Source of the DNA: Paenibacillus harenae
Lineage (GTDB): Bacteria; Bacillota; Bacilli; Paenibacillales; Paenibacillaceae
Assembly (NCBI RefSeq): GCF_030812415.1
Contig: NZ_JAUSST010000005.1
Coordinates: 248,001 to 312,000 of the forward strand
Reading direction: 5' to 3'
DNA: 64,000 nt
The notes under the pieces are model-generated. The model saw only the letters and a list, made by a program, of their open reading frames with translations. It ran no database searches and was not told the DNA's origin. The first letter of the stretch is position 1. Each line of letters opens with the position of its first letter. The translations under genes were made by a program, and so were the position numbers. Shown here piece after piece: positions 33,630 through 41,896 of this stretch.

Positions 33630-34730
33630 GTGTCCGTTCAAATGATGAATTTGAAGAAGGAAGACGAACAGAAGGTGGAGCAGGAGGCGTCGCAGCTCAT
33701 TCAGAAGGTGTCGCAGACCGACACGCTATCGCTTGATTTATTAATGGACGAGATCGGCAAGCTGGGCACGAAGACGCAGGAAAGAGCGGGACAGACGCTG
33801 AAGATGCTCGACCGTCCCGTTAACGACCTGATGTCGGGCAACCGCGCCGAAGTGTCCAATATGATTCTGAAGCTTCGCAGCGAATGCGAGAGCTTGCAGC
33901 AAAGCAAGAACGTCGGCTTCGTCGGTAAGCTGCTGCGCAAGAGCCCGCTTAAGAACTACGTGTACAAGTATCAGACCGTGAAGACGAATGTCGATTCGAT
34001 CGTTACAGGCCTCCGCGATGGCAAGGACTCGCTTGAAGAGAACATCGTCAACATGCGCCAATTGAAGAGATCGTCGATTGACGAGATTTATAACTTGAAT
34101 ACGAAGATCGCCTTCGGCGACAAGCTGAAGCAGCTATTCGAGGCGGAAATCGCCAAGCCGGAGAACGAGTCGCGCAAGACGCATTTGGAGCGCGGACTTC
34201 GCAAGGTCGTCACGCGCGTCCAATCGATGACCGAGATGATTATGCTTTATAATCAAGCGATTGCCGCTACCGATATAATTAACGACAACAATGACAAGCT
34301 GATCGACTCGGTGAGCAACGCCATCGATAAGACGACGAACTTGATCACGGTGTCGGCGATGATCGCCCTTGCACTGAACGATCAAGAGAAGGTTATCGCA
34401 GCCGTTGACGCGACGAATCGTACGATCGAAGAACAGTTCAAGGAAAATGCTCGCTTGCTTCGGACGACTACGGAGAAGACGAATGAGTTGTTATCCAAGC
34501 CGTCTATGTCGATGGAAGCCGTCAATCAAGCAATTGGCGATTTAATGGCCGCGCTCGATTCGTCCGAACAGTCGAATCGCCGCATTATCGATAGCTGCAA
34601 AGACTACACCGTCAAGATGACGGCGATCAACGGCCAGATGAATCAGCGCCTTGGCTTGAACGCTGCTTCGACGCCGCAGGCGATAGAAGGTTCCGGGTCA
34701 AGCGACGAGCTTAGCAGCTTTTTGAAGTAA
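33630..34730 (+). CDS. telA: TelA/KlaA-family toxic anion resistance protein
   Basis: The 366-residue cytoplasmic helical protein matches TelA (B. subtilis YceH). It has the conserved basic core KNVGFVGKLLRKSPLKNYVY, repeated helices such as NDLMSGNRAEVSNMILKLRS, and MTEMIMLYNQAIAATDIIND near the middle. The family was found through tellurite resistance, but its normal role is likely envelope or membrane stress. GTG 33630 is preceded by AGGAGGG. A good terminator follows. Together with TerD and TerC upstream it reproduces the content of the Bacillus yce locus with a larger biosynthetic insert. Confidence 0.93.
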   Translation: MSVQMMNLKKEDEQKVEQEASQLIQKVSQTDTLSLDLLMDEIGKLGTKTQERAGQTLKMLDRPVNDLMSGNRAEVSNMILKLRSECESLQQSKNVGFVGKLLRKSPLKNYVYKYQTVKTNVDSIVTGLRDGKDSLEENIVNMRQLKRSSIDEIYNLNTKIAFGDKLKQLFEAEIAKPENESRKTHLERGLRKVVTRVQSMTEMIMLYNQAIAATDIINDNNDKLIDSVSNAIDKTTNLITVSAMIALALNDQEKVIAAVDATNRTIEEQFKENARLLRTTTEKTNELLSKPSMSMEAVNQAIGDLMAALDSSEQSNRRIIDSCKDYTVKMTAINGQMNQRLGLNAASTPQAIEGSGSSDELSSFLK

Positions 34731-34747
34731 TAGCTGGAAGGAAGAGG

Positions 34748-34773
34748 GGGACGCTGAGGCGTTCCTTTTTTTT
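34748..34773 (+). terminator. Rho-independent terminator after telA
   Basis: GGGACGC pairs with GCGTTCC (one G-U) around TGAG. Eight T residues follow. Confidence 0.85.
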
Positions 34774-34941
34774 ATTGCGGTTAAATCCGATTGAAACGAT
34801 TGGAATTTGTTTGTATGGACTAGCATTGAGGATTGAAAGCGGTTATTATAGAAGGAATTATACTGGTTACTGGTGACATCCTATTGCGGAAATCGCGGCT
34901 GCGAACCTAAGCAGCGTCATCGAGAAGGAAGTGTGCGATAC

Positions 34942-35883
34942 ATGTTGAAGCAGAAAATATTGAACCGATCCACGGGGATTTTGACATATGGCATTACGCC
35001 GCCGAAGAAAAGCCATACGCCGGAGAAGATGAAGGAAATCGCGCAGAAGCAGCGCGAACGGCTAAGCGGACTAGAACTGGATGGGCTTATTCTTTACGAC
35101 GTGCAGGAAGAGGATGCCCGTATAGAGGATGAGCGGCCTTTCCCTTATCTCGAGACGATGGATCCGAACACGTACTGCAAGGAATATCTGAACGAGCTGG
35201 ACGTGCCGAAGATCATCTATCGCTGCGTCGGCAACAATACCGAAACGGAAATGTCGGATTGGGTGGTCGCGGATAGCGAACGGGACCGTTATTCCGTATT
35301 CGTCGGCGCCTCCTCCAGCAAGCAGCAGGTGAAGCTGGATCTGCTGGACGCCTACGAGCTGAGCAAGAAGCTGAATGACCGCATCGTGCTTGGCGGCGTT
35401 GTCATTCCGGAAAGACATATGAAGAAGAACGACGAGCATATCCGGGTCGCGACCAAGACGGCCAAGGGCTGCCATTTCTTCATTTCGCAGGCAACGTACA
35501 ATCTGGAAGCGTCCAAGAACTTCCTGTCGGACTACTACTACCATTGCAAGGACAATGACCTTGAGATGGTTCCGATTCTGTTCAATCTAGCGCCATGCGG
35601 CTCGCAGAAGACGCTGGAGTTCATGAAATGGCTCGGCATCAGCATCCCGAGATGGCTGGAGAACGATCTGGTCAAATCCAACGATATTTTGGACAAGTCT
35701 ATTAATCTATCGCGGAAGATTTTCGAGGAGCTCTTCGAATTCGGTCTGGAGAAAGGCGTGCCGATCGGCTGCAGCGTGGAGAGCGTGTCGACGAGAAAGG
35801 TCGAGATTGAGGCGTCCATCCAGCTTGCCAAAGATATAAGAGCCATTATGGACAAGAAGCTGCTCAGCGCTGCCCGTCGTTAA
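34942..35883 (+). CDS. Methylenetetrahydrofolate reductase-like TIM-barrel protein
   Basis: The 313-residue protein resembles the flavin-binding barrel of 5,10-methylenetetrahydrofolate reductase. The strand-loop patterns ILTYGITPPK, LDGLILYDVQEEDAR, RPFPYLETMDPNTYCKEYL, IIYRCVGNNTE and VPILFNLAPCGSQKTLEFM correspond to it. It is not the usual MetF: it is more divergent, stands beside the ter cluster and carries a GVPIGCSVESVSTRKVEIEA segment. It may be a folate- or flavin-linked enzyme that modifies the ter product, or an unlinked housekeeping paralog. ATG 34942 has AAGGAA about 11 bases upstream. The telA terminator separates it from that operon. Confidence 0.75.
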   Translation: MLKQKILNRSTGILTYGITPPKKSHTPEKMKEIAQKQRERLSGLELDGLILYDVQEEDARIEDERPFPYLETMDPNTYCKEYLNELDVPKIIYRCVGNNTETEMSDWVVADSERDRYSVFVGASSSKQQVKLDLLDAYELSKKLNDRIVLGGVVIPERHMKKNDEHIRVATKTAKGCHFFISQATYNLEASKNFLSDYYYHCKDNDLEMVPILFNLAPCGSQKTLEFMKWLGISIPRWLENDLVKSNDILDKSINLSRKIFEELFEFGLEKGVPIGCSVESVSTRKVEIEASIQLAKDIRAIMDKKLLSAARR

Positions 35884-35985
35884 ATTGCCTCCTGCGGATG
35901 CGGATTGACCGGATTGATCGTTAACATACTGCCGAGCCCTCTCACATACAGTAGTTGTAACTGGATGAAGAGGAGAGGAGGCTTT

Positions 35986-36084
35986 ATGGGACCCTCGATC
36001 CTGCTGGGCGTTATCATCGTCGTGTTGATTGTCGTAGCGAGCAGTGAGAAGGCGGAAGCTATAGCCGAATTGAACGATGGATAA
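35986..36084 (+). CDS. Small membrane peptide, 32 residues
   Basis: A short open frame with an excellent ribosome binding site (AGGAGAGGAGG, six bases before the ATG). It encodes a single hydrophobic helix (ILLGVIIVVLIVVASS) with a short acidic tail EKAEAIAELNDG. A perfect terminator follows twelve bases after the stop. Small single-helix proteins of this form are common in spore-formers, but I do not recognise this one. Confidence 0.65.
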   Translation: MGPSILLGVIIVVLIVVASSEKAEAIAELNDG

Positions 36085-36095
36085 ACGAACGGTTG

Positions 36096-36118
36096 AAGCC
36101 CCAGCGATGGGGCTTTTT
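36096..36118 (+). terminator. Rho-independent terminator after the small membrane peptide
   Basis: AAGCCCC (36096-36102) pairs perfectly with GGGGCTT (36109-36115) around AGCGAT. A run of five T residues follows. Confidence 0.88.
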
Positions 36119-36221
36119 ATTTGAATGGGGCCTTAGTGCCCGCTATCCTTACGTATGCGAATTTGATAGAATAGAGACAGAGAAGGTTAATGCTGGAATG
36201 GCGGAATGGAGGGGCGCGCGC

Positions 36222-36779
36222 TTGGAGTTTTCATTCGAGTTGATGGATGATTCGCAGATCAACATTTATTATCAGTACGGCAGTACGACGTTCATGTTTA
36301 ATTTGTTTACCCAATACGGCGAGTGGACCCTGCATCCTTTTGACGGCATCCTGCTACAGAACAAGGAAATGTGCGCGCTGGTCGTATCGGAGCTGCTCAA
36401 GAACAAAGACTTTCACGTCTTGCTGGCACGGGAGAACATCACGCTAACCGCGCTGCGGACGACGATCGAGCTGAATCCGCGTACCGTGCCGGAGGAGAGG
36501 CAAGGACGCCGCGGTTCGGACAGAGATTACGACGACAAGACGGACTTTATCGAATCGAATACGTTCGAAGATATATTAGAGATGGAGAAGGAGCAGATGC
36601 AGGAGCGCATCGCCTTCTTCCAGGACATTATCAGTCGCATGTACATGGACGGCTATGGGCCGGAAGACGAGGATTTCAACAAGGTGCAGTCGCTTATCCG
36701 CATCTATAAGGAGACGCTGGAGCGCCTCTCGGATATGAACGGCTTTGACATGAAGCGCAGAAACGACAGAAGATGGTGA
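36222..36779 (+). CDS. Unrecognised protein upstream of an ECF sigma factor
   Basis: I do not recognise the family. The product is 185 residues, soluble and without a signal peptide. The N-terminal half looks like an alpha/beta domain (SQINIYYQYGSTTFMFNLFT, GEWTLHPFDGILLQNKEMCA). A charged linker (ERQGRRGSDRDYDDKTDF) leads to a helical C-terminus (EMEKEQMQERIAFFQDIISR). TTG 36222 is preferred because GGAGGGG lies seven bases upstream; ATG 36198 is the alternative. The sigma factor gene begins ten bases after the stop, so the two are cotranscribed. It might modulate that sigma factor, but it has no anti-sigma zinc motif or membrane segment. Confidence 0.7.
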   Translation: MEFSFELMDDSQINIYYQYGSTTFMFNLFTQYGEWTLHPFDGILLQNKEMCALVVSELLKNKDFHVLLARENITLTALRTTIELNPRTVPEERQGRRGSDRDYDDKTDFIESNTFEDILEMEKEQMQERIAFFQDIISRMYMDGYGPEDEDFNKVQSLIRIYKETLERLSDMNGFDMKRRNDRRW

Positions 36780-36789
36780 CGGTGAGACG

Positions 36790-37395
36790 ATGAATGAATT
36801 AATCCAGCTATCGCGTAGCGGCGATCCTAACGCATTCAAGGAGCTGCTGTCGATCCATAAGGACAAAGTGTACCATTTTGCCTATCGGATATTGCGCAAT
36901 AAACAGGAGTGCGAGGATGTCGTGCAGGAGACGTTCATCCGCATTTTTTTGAACCTGCATCGGTTCGACGAGAAGAAAAACTTCACGACGTGGATGTTCG
37001 AAATATGCAAAAATGTTTGCTACGATATCCTGCGCCGCGAGAAGGTGCGCAAGAAGCTGTCGCTGGATGCCGTCAACCCGGAATTAACGGATCATAATTC
37101 CTTCTTGGATATTTTGCCGGACCGGGATAAGCTGCCGATCGATCAAGTGATCGAGAAGGAATTGAATACGCAAGTACATACGATCATTAATCATCTGCCG
37201 GATCAATATAAGGAGCTCGTCTATCAGCGCTATATATTGGAGATGTCGCTGGAGGAGATGAGCGTGCAGGACAGTCTGCCGATTAATACGGTGAAGACGA
37301 GGCTGTTCCGTGCGCGTCAGTTTATTAAGAAAAGATGGGGCGGCGTATTTTTGCGCGCGAACCTGTTGATGCTATCGATGATCAAGTTCGTATAG
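36790..37395 (+). CDS. ECF-type RNA polymerase sigma factor
   Basis: The 201-residue protein has sigma region 2 (VYHFAYRILRNKQECEDVVQ followed by ETFIRIFLNLHRFD) and region 4 (IINHLPDQYKELVYQRYILE with the helix-turn-helix LPINTVKTRLFRARQFIKKR). This is the compact SigW/RpoE-like layout. The C-terminus continues with a hydrophobic tail (GGVFLRANLLMLSMIKFV) that is longer than usual. No membrane anti-sigma gene follows; the next gene is a flavin reductase 17 bases away. The upstream unrecognised protein is its only evident partner. Confidence 0.9.
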   Translation: MNELIQLSRSGDPNAFKELLSIHKDKVYHFAYRILRNKQECEDVVQETFIRIFLNLHRFDEKKNFTTWMFEICKNVCYDILRREKVRKKLSLDAVNPELTDHNSFLDILPDRDKLPIDQVIEKELNTQVHTIINHLPDQYKELVYQRYILEMSLEEMSVQDSLPINTVKTRLFRARQFIKKRWGGVFLRANLLMLSMIKFV

Positions 37396-37412
37396 GAAGA
37401 GGTGGCGGATTT

Positions 37413-38024
37413 ATGAAAAGCTTGGATGCGGAGCAGCTTAGCGAGCGGGACAGCTACAAGCTGCTGATTGGCAGTATTCTGCCTCGCCCGATTGCTCTCG
37501 TGACAACGATAACGGCGAACGGAACGGTTAATGCCGGGCCTTTCAGCTACTTCAATATCGTAACGGCCAATCCTCCGCTTATATCGGTGTCGGTACAGCG
37601 CAAGCAAGGCGAAATGAAGGATACAGCAAGAAACGCGGTAGAGAGCGGCGAATTCGTCGTTCATATCTCGGACGAGACATATGTCGATCAGATGAATCGG
37701 ACGGCGGCCAATCTCGGGCCGGAGGAGAGCGAGATTGAGCTCGCGGGCTTGACGGCCGTCGCAAGCAGCCGGGTTGCCGTGCCTGGCATCGCCGAGGCGA
37801 GAATACGGATGGAATGCGTACTGGAGCAGACGATCCCGCTTGGCGAGAAGGAAGGCGCTCCCGCGTGCGATCTGCTGATCGGCCGCGTCGTCTACTTCCA
37901 CGTTGACGAGGAGCTGTACGATAACGGCCGCATTAAGGTGGAGGCGCTGAAGCCGGTGAGCAGGCTGGCCGGCAGCGACTACGCGAAGCTCGGCGAGACG
38001 TTCTCGCTGGAGCGGCCCAATTAG
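37413..38024 (+). CDS. Flavin reductase-like FMN-binding protein
   Basis: The 203-residue protein belongs to the flavin reductase/flavoredoxin family with a split-barrel FMN-binding fold. IGSILPRPIALVTTITANGT, NAGPFSYFNIVTANPPLISV and AACDLLIGRVVYFHVDE-like segments (here APACDLLIGRVVYFHVDE) are typical. It may reduce FMN or carry out an FMN-dependent redox step; the substrate is unknown. AGGAAGAGG lies before ATG 37413. It probably shares the transcript with the sigma factor gene and ends at a good terminator. Confidence 0.87.
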   Translation: MKSLDAEQLSERDSYKLLIGSILPRPIALVTTITANGTVNAGPFSYFNIVTANPPLISVSVQRKQGEMKDTARNAVESGEFVVHISDETYVDQMNRTAANLGPEESEIELAGLTAVASSRVAVPGIAEARIRMECVLEQTIPLGEKEGAPACDLLIGRVVYFHVDEELYDNGRIKVEALKPVSRLAGSDYAKLGETFSLERPN

Positions 38025-38410
38025 TTGGATAAAGTGGAGAATTACGCTATGAACGGCGTGGTTCTCCTTTTTTTGTTGTTTAACAAGCACCTCCTCCGTT
38101 CGTTGTTACTCGATTAGTATCTATATTGGATTTTTGCAGGAAGTAGACAAGCAATTAGCCGTTGTAGTGGTCTATATTGGAGAAACGACCCATAGTTAAT
38201 GCAATTATCCAATGTAGCCGGAACATCAACCGATGCTGACCTGATAACGCGTACTGACTGCTTTATTTGAAAATAAAGGGTATGAGCGGAGAAGAAGAGA
38301 AAAGGGTAGTAACAGAACATTTTTTTTGGAAAATACAAAATCGGCTTCAGAAAATGGCGGGACGCTGCATCTATATAACGAGTGTGTGGAAAGGAGACGA
38401 GTGCGCATCG
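38025..38410. repeat. Intergenic repeat cluster A, TTGGATTTTTGCA family
   Basis: This 386-base gap has a terminator on the left and three copies of a short repeat. CTATATTGGATTTTTGCA lies at 38121-38138, CTATATTGGAGAAACGA at 38172-38188, and an inverted copy TGCAATTATCCAATGTAG at 38200-38217. The same family occurs at 50771-50957. No gene is seen; the sigma factor promoter is presumably between 38220 and 38400 but I cannot place it. Confidence 0.65.
38036..38074 (+). terminator. Rho-independent terminator after the flavin reductase gene
   Basis: GGAGAA pairs with TTCTCC, with an inner ACGC/GCGT stem. Seven T residues follow. Confidence 0.85.
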
Positions 38411-39024
38411 ATGAGGGAACTCGGCGTGATGAACAAAACGACGGAGGAGCTCGTCGAACAAGCGCGAAGAGGGGGCGAGACGGCTTTCGCCGAGCTGGTG
38501 CGCCGACATCGGAGCAAAGCATTCTTATGGGCTAGCGCCATGGCTGGCGATAAGCATCTGGCGGAAGATATTGTCCAAGAAGCGTTGCTTAACGCTTATT
38601 TGAAGTTGGATTCATTGGCAGACCCGGCACGCTTCGTTTCATGGCTACATACGATCGTTAAGAACCAGGCCCGAATGAAGATGCGTCAAAGCTCCACCAG
38701 GCGCGGGCAATTGGGAGACGGAGCGCTGATTGACATCGTAGCCGCTAGAAACTCAATCGTTGACGAAGACGGCAGTTCTCATAAAGCGATGGACAAGGTG
38801 AGGGAGTTGCTTGGCTGCTTGACGGTTGCCGAGCGGAATGTATTCGCTGCCCATTATTTAGAACAGATTTCCCCTGCAGAGATTGCGAAGCGGATCGATA
38901 CAACGATAGACAGCGTCTATCATACTTTGTCGCGGCCCGTATCAAAATTCAGGAAGAGAACAAGCGGCATTCGCTCTCCGACTATATTCGGGAGAGGATG
39001 GCTGTCATGGGGAGAGGCCTGTAA
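38411..39024 (+). pseudogene. Sigma-70 family factor gene with a frameshift near its end
   Basis: The frame encodes a normal sigma factor up to about residue 176. Region 2 is AFAELVRRHRSKAFLWASAM with HLAEDIVQEALLNAYLKLD, and region 4 is LTVAERNVFAAHYLEQISPA with IAKRIDTTIDSVYHTLSR. At 38933-38938 (CGGCCCGT) the frame slips. In the +1-shifted frame the expected tail RIKIQEENKRHSLSDYIRER then MAVMGRGL follows and stops at TAA 39022-39024, overlapping the ATG of the next gene. In the unshifted frame the tail is nonsense that runs through the next gene to 39184. One missing G (CGG-GCC-CGT) explains it. It could be a real inactivation or a sequencing error. Confidence 0.8.
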
Positions 39025-40004
39025 TGGCGGAAGCAACGCCGTCTTGGCGAAGTTCCCCATGGAAGCAGTGCAAAAATTCGTTGGCAAGTGCCTGCTATGC
39101 CGTACTCAGCCAAAAATTGAAAGAAACGCACACGGTCTCGGATGTGATGGGGCTGACGGGACAGGCGTTCCGCCTGACCGTTGAGGATGTTCGGATCGAT
39201 GTGTCCGGGCCATGGATGTATTTCTGGGAGCCAATCGTGCAGGAGGGCTTGGCACAGCTTGGCATGGCCTGCCGCATTACGGGCGATGGAGGCGCAGCGC
39301 CTTCACCGTACATGCTTCATAAGAGCCTTGAGCATATTCGGAGTGTAATTGCTGCAGGCTCCGCTGTTATCGCATGGGGGCTGTTCACGGCCGGGTTCGG
39401 TGTTATATATGGCTACGACGACGAGCAACGCCTGCTCTACGCCGAGGATGCGCGCAAAAAAGGCGCCATTCCTTATGAGAGCTTAGGAAGAGGCGCTTCA
39501 GATGGATTATTTATTGTTTCTATTACGGAGGAGCTTAAGCAAATCAAGGCTGATTACCGAACTTCCACAAAGAAGGCTCTGCAGATGGCGATTAGGCATG
39601 CCTATCGTGAGCGCACCTTCGTCGGTTATACGAGCGGTATTGCAGGCTATGGGCGCTGGAGGGACGCCTTTGCGCAAGGCTGTGCGGATGCGCTTGGCAA
39701 CGCCTGCTGCGTACAGTTGACCGCCGATGCGCGGCGACATGGCGCTATATTTCTACAGCGACTGTCAAGTAGATTTACGGTGATTGATCCGCGTGTGGCT
39801 GATTTGGCGGAAGAGGCATCCGTCTGCATGTCAGAAACGGCATGCTTGCTCCAGCAGTTAGGCGAGCTGTTTCCGTTCCCGCATGGCGGCAATCCGCTGG
39901 ATGCCAGTTATGCCGTGCAAGCGGTAGGTTTGTTGGATGCGGCCAAGCGTCGGGAGGAACAAGCTTATGAGCGCTTCGGCTGCATAATTGCTTGTTTATC
40001 ATGA
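39024..40004 (+). CDS. BtrH N-terminal-domain protein 1
   Basis: The 326-residue protein resembles the butirosin biosynthesis protein H N-terminal family. ASACYAVLSQKLKETHTVSD with VMGLTGQAFRLTV, and IAAGSAVIAWGLFTAGFGVI, give the papain-like acyltransferase/peptidase pattern with an early Cys. It begins at ATG 39024, sharing a base with the stop of the restored sigma factor frame (TAATG), so the two genes were coupled before the frameshift. The second half is helical. BtrH itself transfers an acyl side chain from a carrier protein in antibiotic synthesis, but no carrier protein or antibiotic genes are nearby, so the role here is unknown. Confidence 0.75.
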   Translation: MAEATPSWRSSPWKQCKNSLASACYAVLSQKLKETHTVSDVMGLTGQAFRLTVEDVRIDVSGPWMYFWEPIVQEGLAQLGMACRITGDGGAAPSPYMLHKSLEHIRSVIAAGSAVIAWGLFTAGFGVIYGYDDEQRLLYAEDARKKGAIPYESLGRGASDGLFIVSITEELKQIKADYRTSTKKALQMAIRHAYRERTFVGYTSGIAGYGRWRDAFAQGCADALGNACCVQLTADARRHGAIFLQRLSSRFTVIDPRVADLAEEASVCMSETACLLQQLGELFPFPHGGNPLDASYAVQAVGLLDAAKRREEQAYERFGCIIACLS

Positions 40005-40029
40005 CCAATCGAATGAGGAGTGACAATAG

Positions 40030-41076
40030 ATGCTAAAGCAATTGGAGCGTTACGAGTTCACGGGCTATCATGCCTCGCACATAGGGGCTCTGAAATCTTG
40101 CGCCGACTACTACAGTATGGACATTTCGCCGGCCTGGCTATTCGGAATGACGGGGCAGGCATTCATGATGGTTACCGATGAACATCTCATTAGCCCGAAT
40201 GTAGGCTTACCCGAGGAAGAACAGTTTACCCTTGCAGCTAATATAGGGCTTCGTATCCAAGGCCGCCATACGATTCAGACAGATGAGGCGTTCAAGAAGC
40301 AGCAGCAAGAGGTATGGGAGCAAGCACGCACAGCCCTCAATCAAAACAAGCCTGTATTCGCCAAAGAGATTGGGCTTGGCAATGAGACGTCGCTTGTGTA
40401 CGCCTATGGGGAGCGGGGCTATTATACAAAGTCATGGCATGGCGGAACTGGGCACGAGGGAGCGGATCAAGAGATCAGCTGGGATACGCTAGGACGCAAC
40501 TATTGCCCTTGCGAGCAATGCAGGCACAGGCTGCTTGGTCCGAGCACGGCTGCCTATCTGGGCAAGAGACGTAATGACGGCGGTCTTCTGTCGCTACACT
40601 GGGCAGAGACAGAAGAGCCCATATCCGCAAAGGAAGCACTTGCTGCTGCTTTGCGAGTCGTGGCGGCCTTCAATGAACAAGCCGAATATACATATGGAGC
40701 GGGTCGATTTTTTACCGGCGCAAGAGGGATAGAGCAATGGATTAACGCTATTAGAAGCACGGAAATTACAGGTTTCTATATGGGTTACTATACGGATATA
40801 TGGCTTGAGAGCCGGCATTATGCGGTTCAGTTTCTGAAGGAGGCGCAAGGGCGTATAGTCGGTGCTGACGAGGAACTGGTAACGGCGCATAAGCAATATG
40901 AGCTTATTCGGCAGGCGTACGCGAAGCTCACGGGCTTGTTTCCATGGATGCAGCCTATGCAGCCCATTGCCGATCCGTTCCGGCGCAAGGAAGCGATTGA
41001 GCTGCTTAGCGAGATTAAACTGTTGGAGCAAGACGCCAATCAGGCGCTGCGCCAGCTTCTAAAAAAGCTGGCATAG
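40030..41076 (+). CDS. BtrH N-terminal-domain protein 2
   Basis: This 348-residue protein is a paralog of the preceding one. It has HASHIGALKSCADYYSMDIS with PAWLFGMTGQAFMMVTDE in the same place (candidate catalytic Cys at about residue 24), then KPVFAKEIGLGNETSLVYAY. A cysteine-bearing motif RNYCPCEQCRHRLL at about residue 157 is extra and might bind a metal. The C-terminal third is helical. GAGGAGTGAC lies before the ATG. The coding end is embedded in a long perfect hairpin. The pair plus the broken sigma factor forms one operon of unknown purpose. Confidence 0.75.
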   Translation: MLKQLERYEFTGYHASHIGALKSCADYYSMDISPAWLFGMTGQAFMMVTDEHLISPNVGLPEEEQFTLAANIGLRIQGRHTIQTDEAFKKQQQEVWEQARTALNQNKPVFAKEIGLGNETSLVYAYGERGYYTKSWHGGTGHEGADQEISWDTLGRNYCPCEQCRHRLLGPSTAAYLGKRRNDGGLLSLHWAETEEPISAKEALAAALRVVAAFNEQAEYTYGAGRFFTGARGIEQWINAIRSTEITGFYMGYYTDIWLESRHYAVQFLKEAQGRIVGADEELVTAHKQYELIRQAYAKLTGLFPWMQPMQPIADPFRRKEAIELLSEIKLLEQDANQALRQLLKKLA

Positions 41077-41086
41077 CGCCTGATTG
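41037..41086 (+). terminator. Long near-perfect hairpin spanning a stop codon
   Basis: CAATCAGGCGCT pairs with AGCGCCTGATTG (41037-41048 and 41075-41086). An inner GCCAGCTT/AAGCTGGC stem (41051-41058 and 41065-41072) continues it. No T-run follows on the plus strand, so it may act in 3'-end stability rather than classical termination. Confidence 0.6.
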
Positions 41087-41119
41087 AGTCAAGATCTACC
41101 CTTACCTGAGGCTGCGATC

Positions 41120-41896
41120 TTAGCTTATTAGAGCAACGGCTTGTTGCTCGGCTTGCAGCAGACGCTCGCGTACGCGAACGACCTCACCAATGATAATGAG
41201 TGCGGGATTGCTCAAATGCATCGATACGGCAAGCTTGTGAATATCGGCCAGCGTTCCGACTATGGTGCGCTGGCTAGCCGTCGTTCCGCGCTCGATGAGC
41301 GCGACGGGCGTCGATGCGGGCTTGCCATGCTTCAGCAGCTCCTCGCGGATAGCTCCAAGCTGGCTAACGCCCATATAGATCGCCAGCGTATCTACGCTGT
41401 GCGCAAGCAAGTCCCACCTGACGGGCGATTGATCGCCGTGGCAGCGGTTGCCGGTTACGCAGGCGAAGGAAGAGGCGTATTCGCGGTGCGTAACCGGGAT
41501 GCCCGCCGCTGCGGCCGCCCCGATGGCGGAGGTGATTCCCGGTACGATCTCGTACGGGATGCCGCAAGCTGCGAGTTCCAGCGCCTCCTCGCCGCCGCGG
41601 CCGAAGACGAACGGGTCTCCGCCTTTCAGCCGGACGACGGTTTTCCCTTGCAGCGCGTAGCTTACGAGCGCTGCATTAATCTGCTGCTGCGGCATGGCAT
41701 GCGCGCCTGGCGCTTTGCCGCAGTAGACAAGCTCAGCATCCTGCTTAGCATAACTGAGCAGTTCTTCGCTAGCCAACCGGTCATAGAGAATGACATCGGC
41801 TATCTGGATACGGCGCATTGCCTTGACCGTAATGAGTTCGGGATCGCCGGGACCTGCCCCGACAATGTATACAGTGCCATACGCCGTATGATTCAT
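41120..41896 (-). CDS. cobA: Uroporphyrinogen-III C-methyltransferase
   Basis: The enzyme adds two methyl groups from SAM to uroporphyrinogen III, the first step to siroheme, the cofactor of NirB. The 258-residue protein has VYIVGAGPGDPELITVKAMR (SAM pocket), DVILYDRLAS, GKTVVRLKGGDPFVFGRGGE and YEIVPGITSAIGAAAAAGIP, all hallmark SUMT motifs. It lies downstream of nirB and nirD on the same strand. No separate dehydrogenase or ferrochelatase domain is attached. The start ATG 41896 overlaps the end of a small upstream open frame (ATGA). Confidence 0.95.
   Translation of the reverse strand: MNHTAYGTVYIVGAGPGDPELITVKAMRRIQIADVILYDRLASEELLSYAKQDAELVYCGKAPGAHAMPQQQINAALVSYALQGKTVVRLKGGDPFVFGRGGEEALELAACGIPYEIVPGITSAIGAAAAAGIPVTHREYASSFACVTGNRCHGDQSPVRWDLLAHSVDTLAIYMGVSQLGAIREELLKHGKPASTPVALIERGTTASQRTIVGTLADIHKLAVSMHLSNPALIIIGEVVRVRERLLQAEQQAVALIS

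Noticed and set aside
38220..38270. ECF-type autoregulatory promoter (GGAACA ... CGTA) before the frameshifted sigma factor gene
   Set aside because: GGAACA and CGTA are present but about 24 bases apart, too far for a functional ECF promoter.
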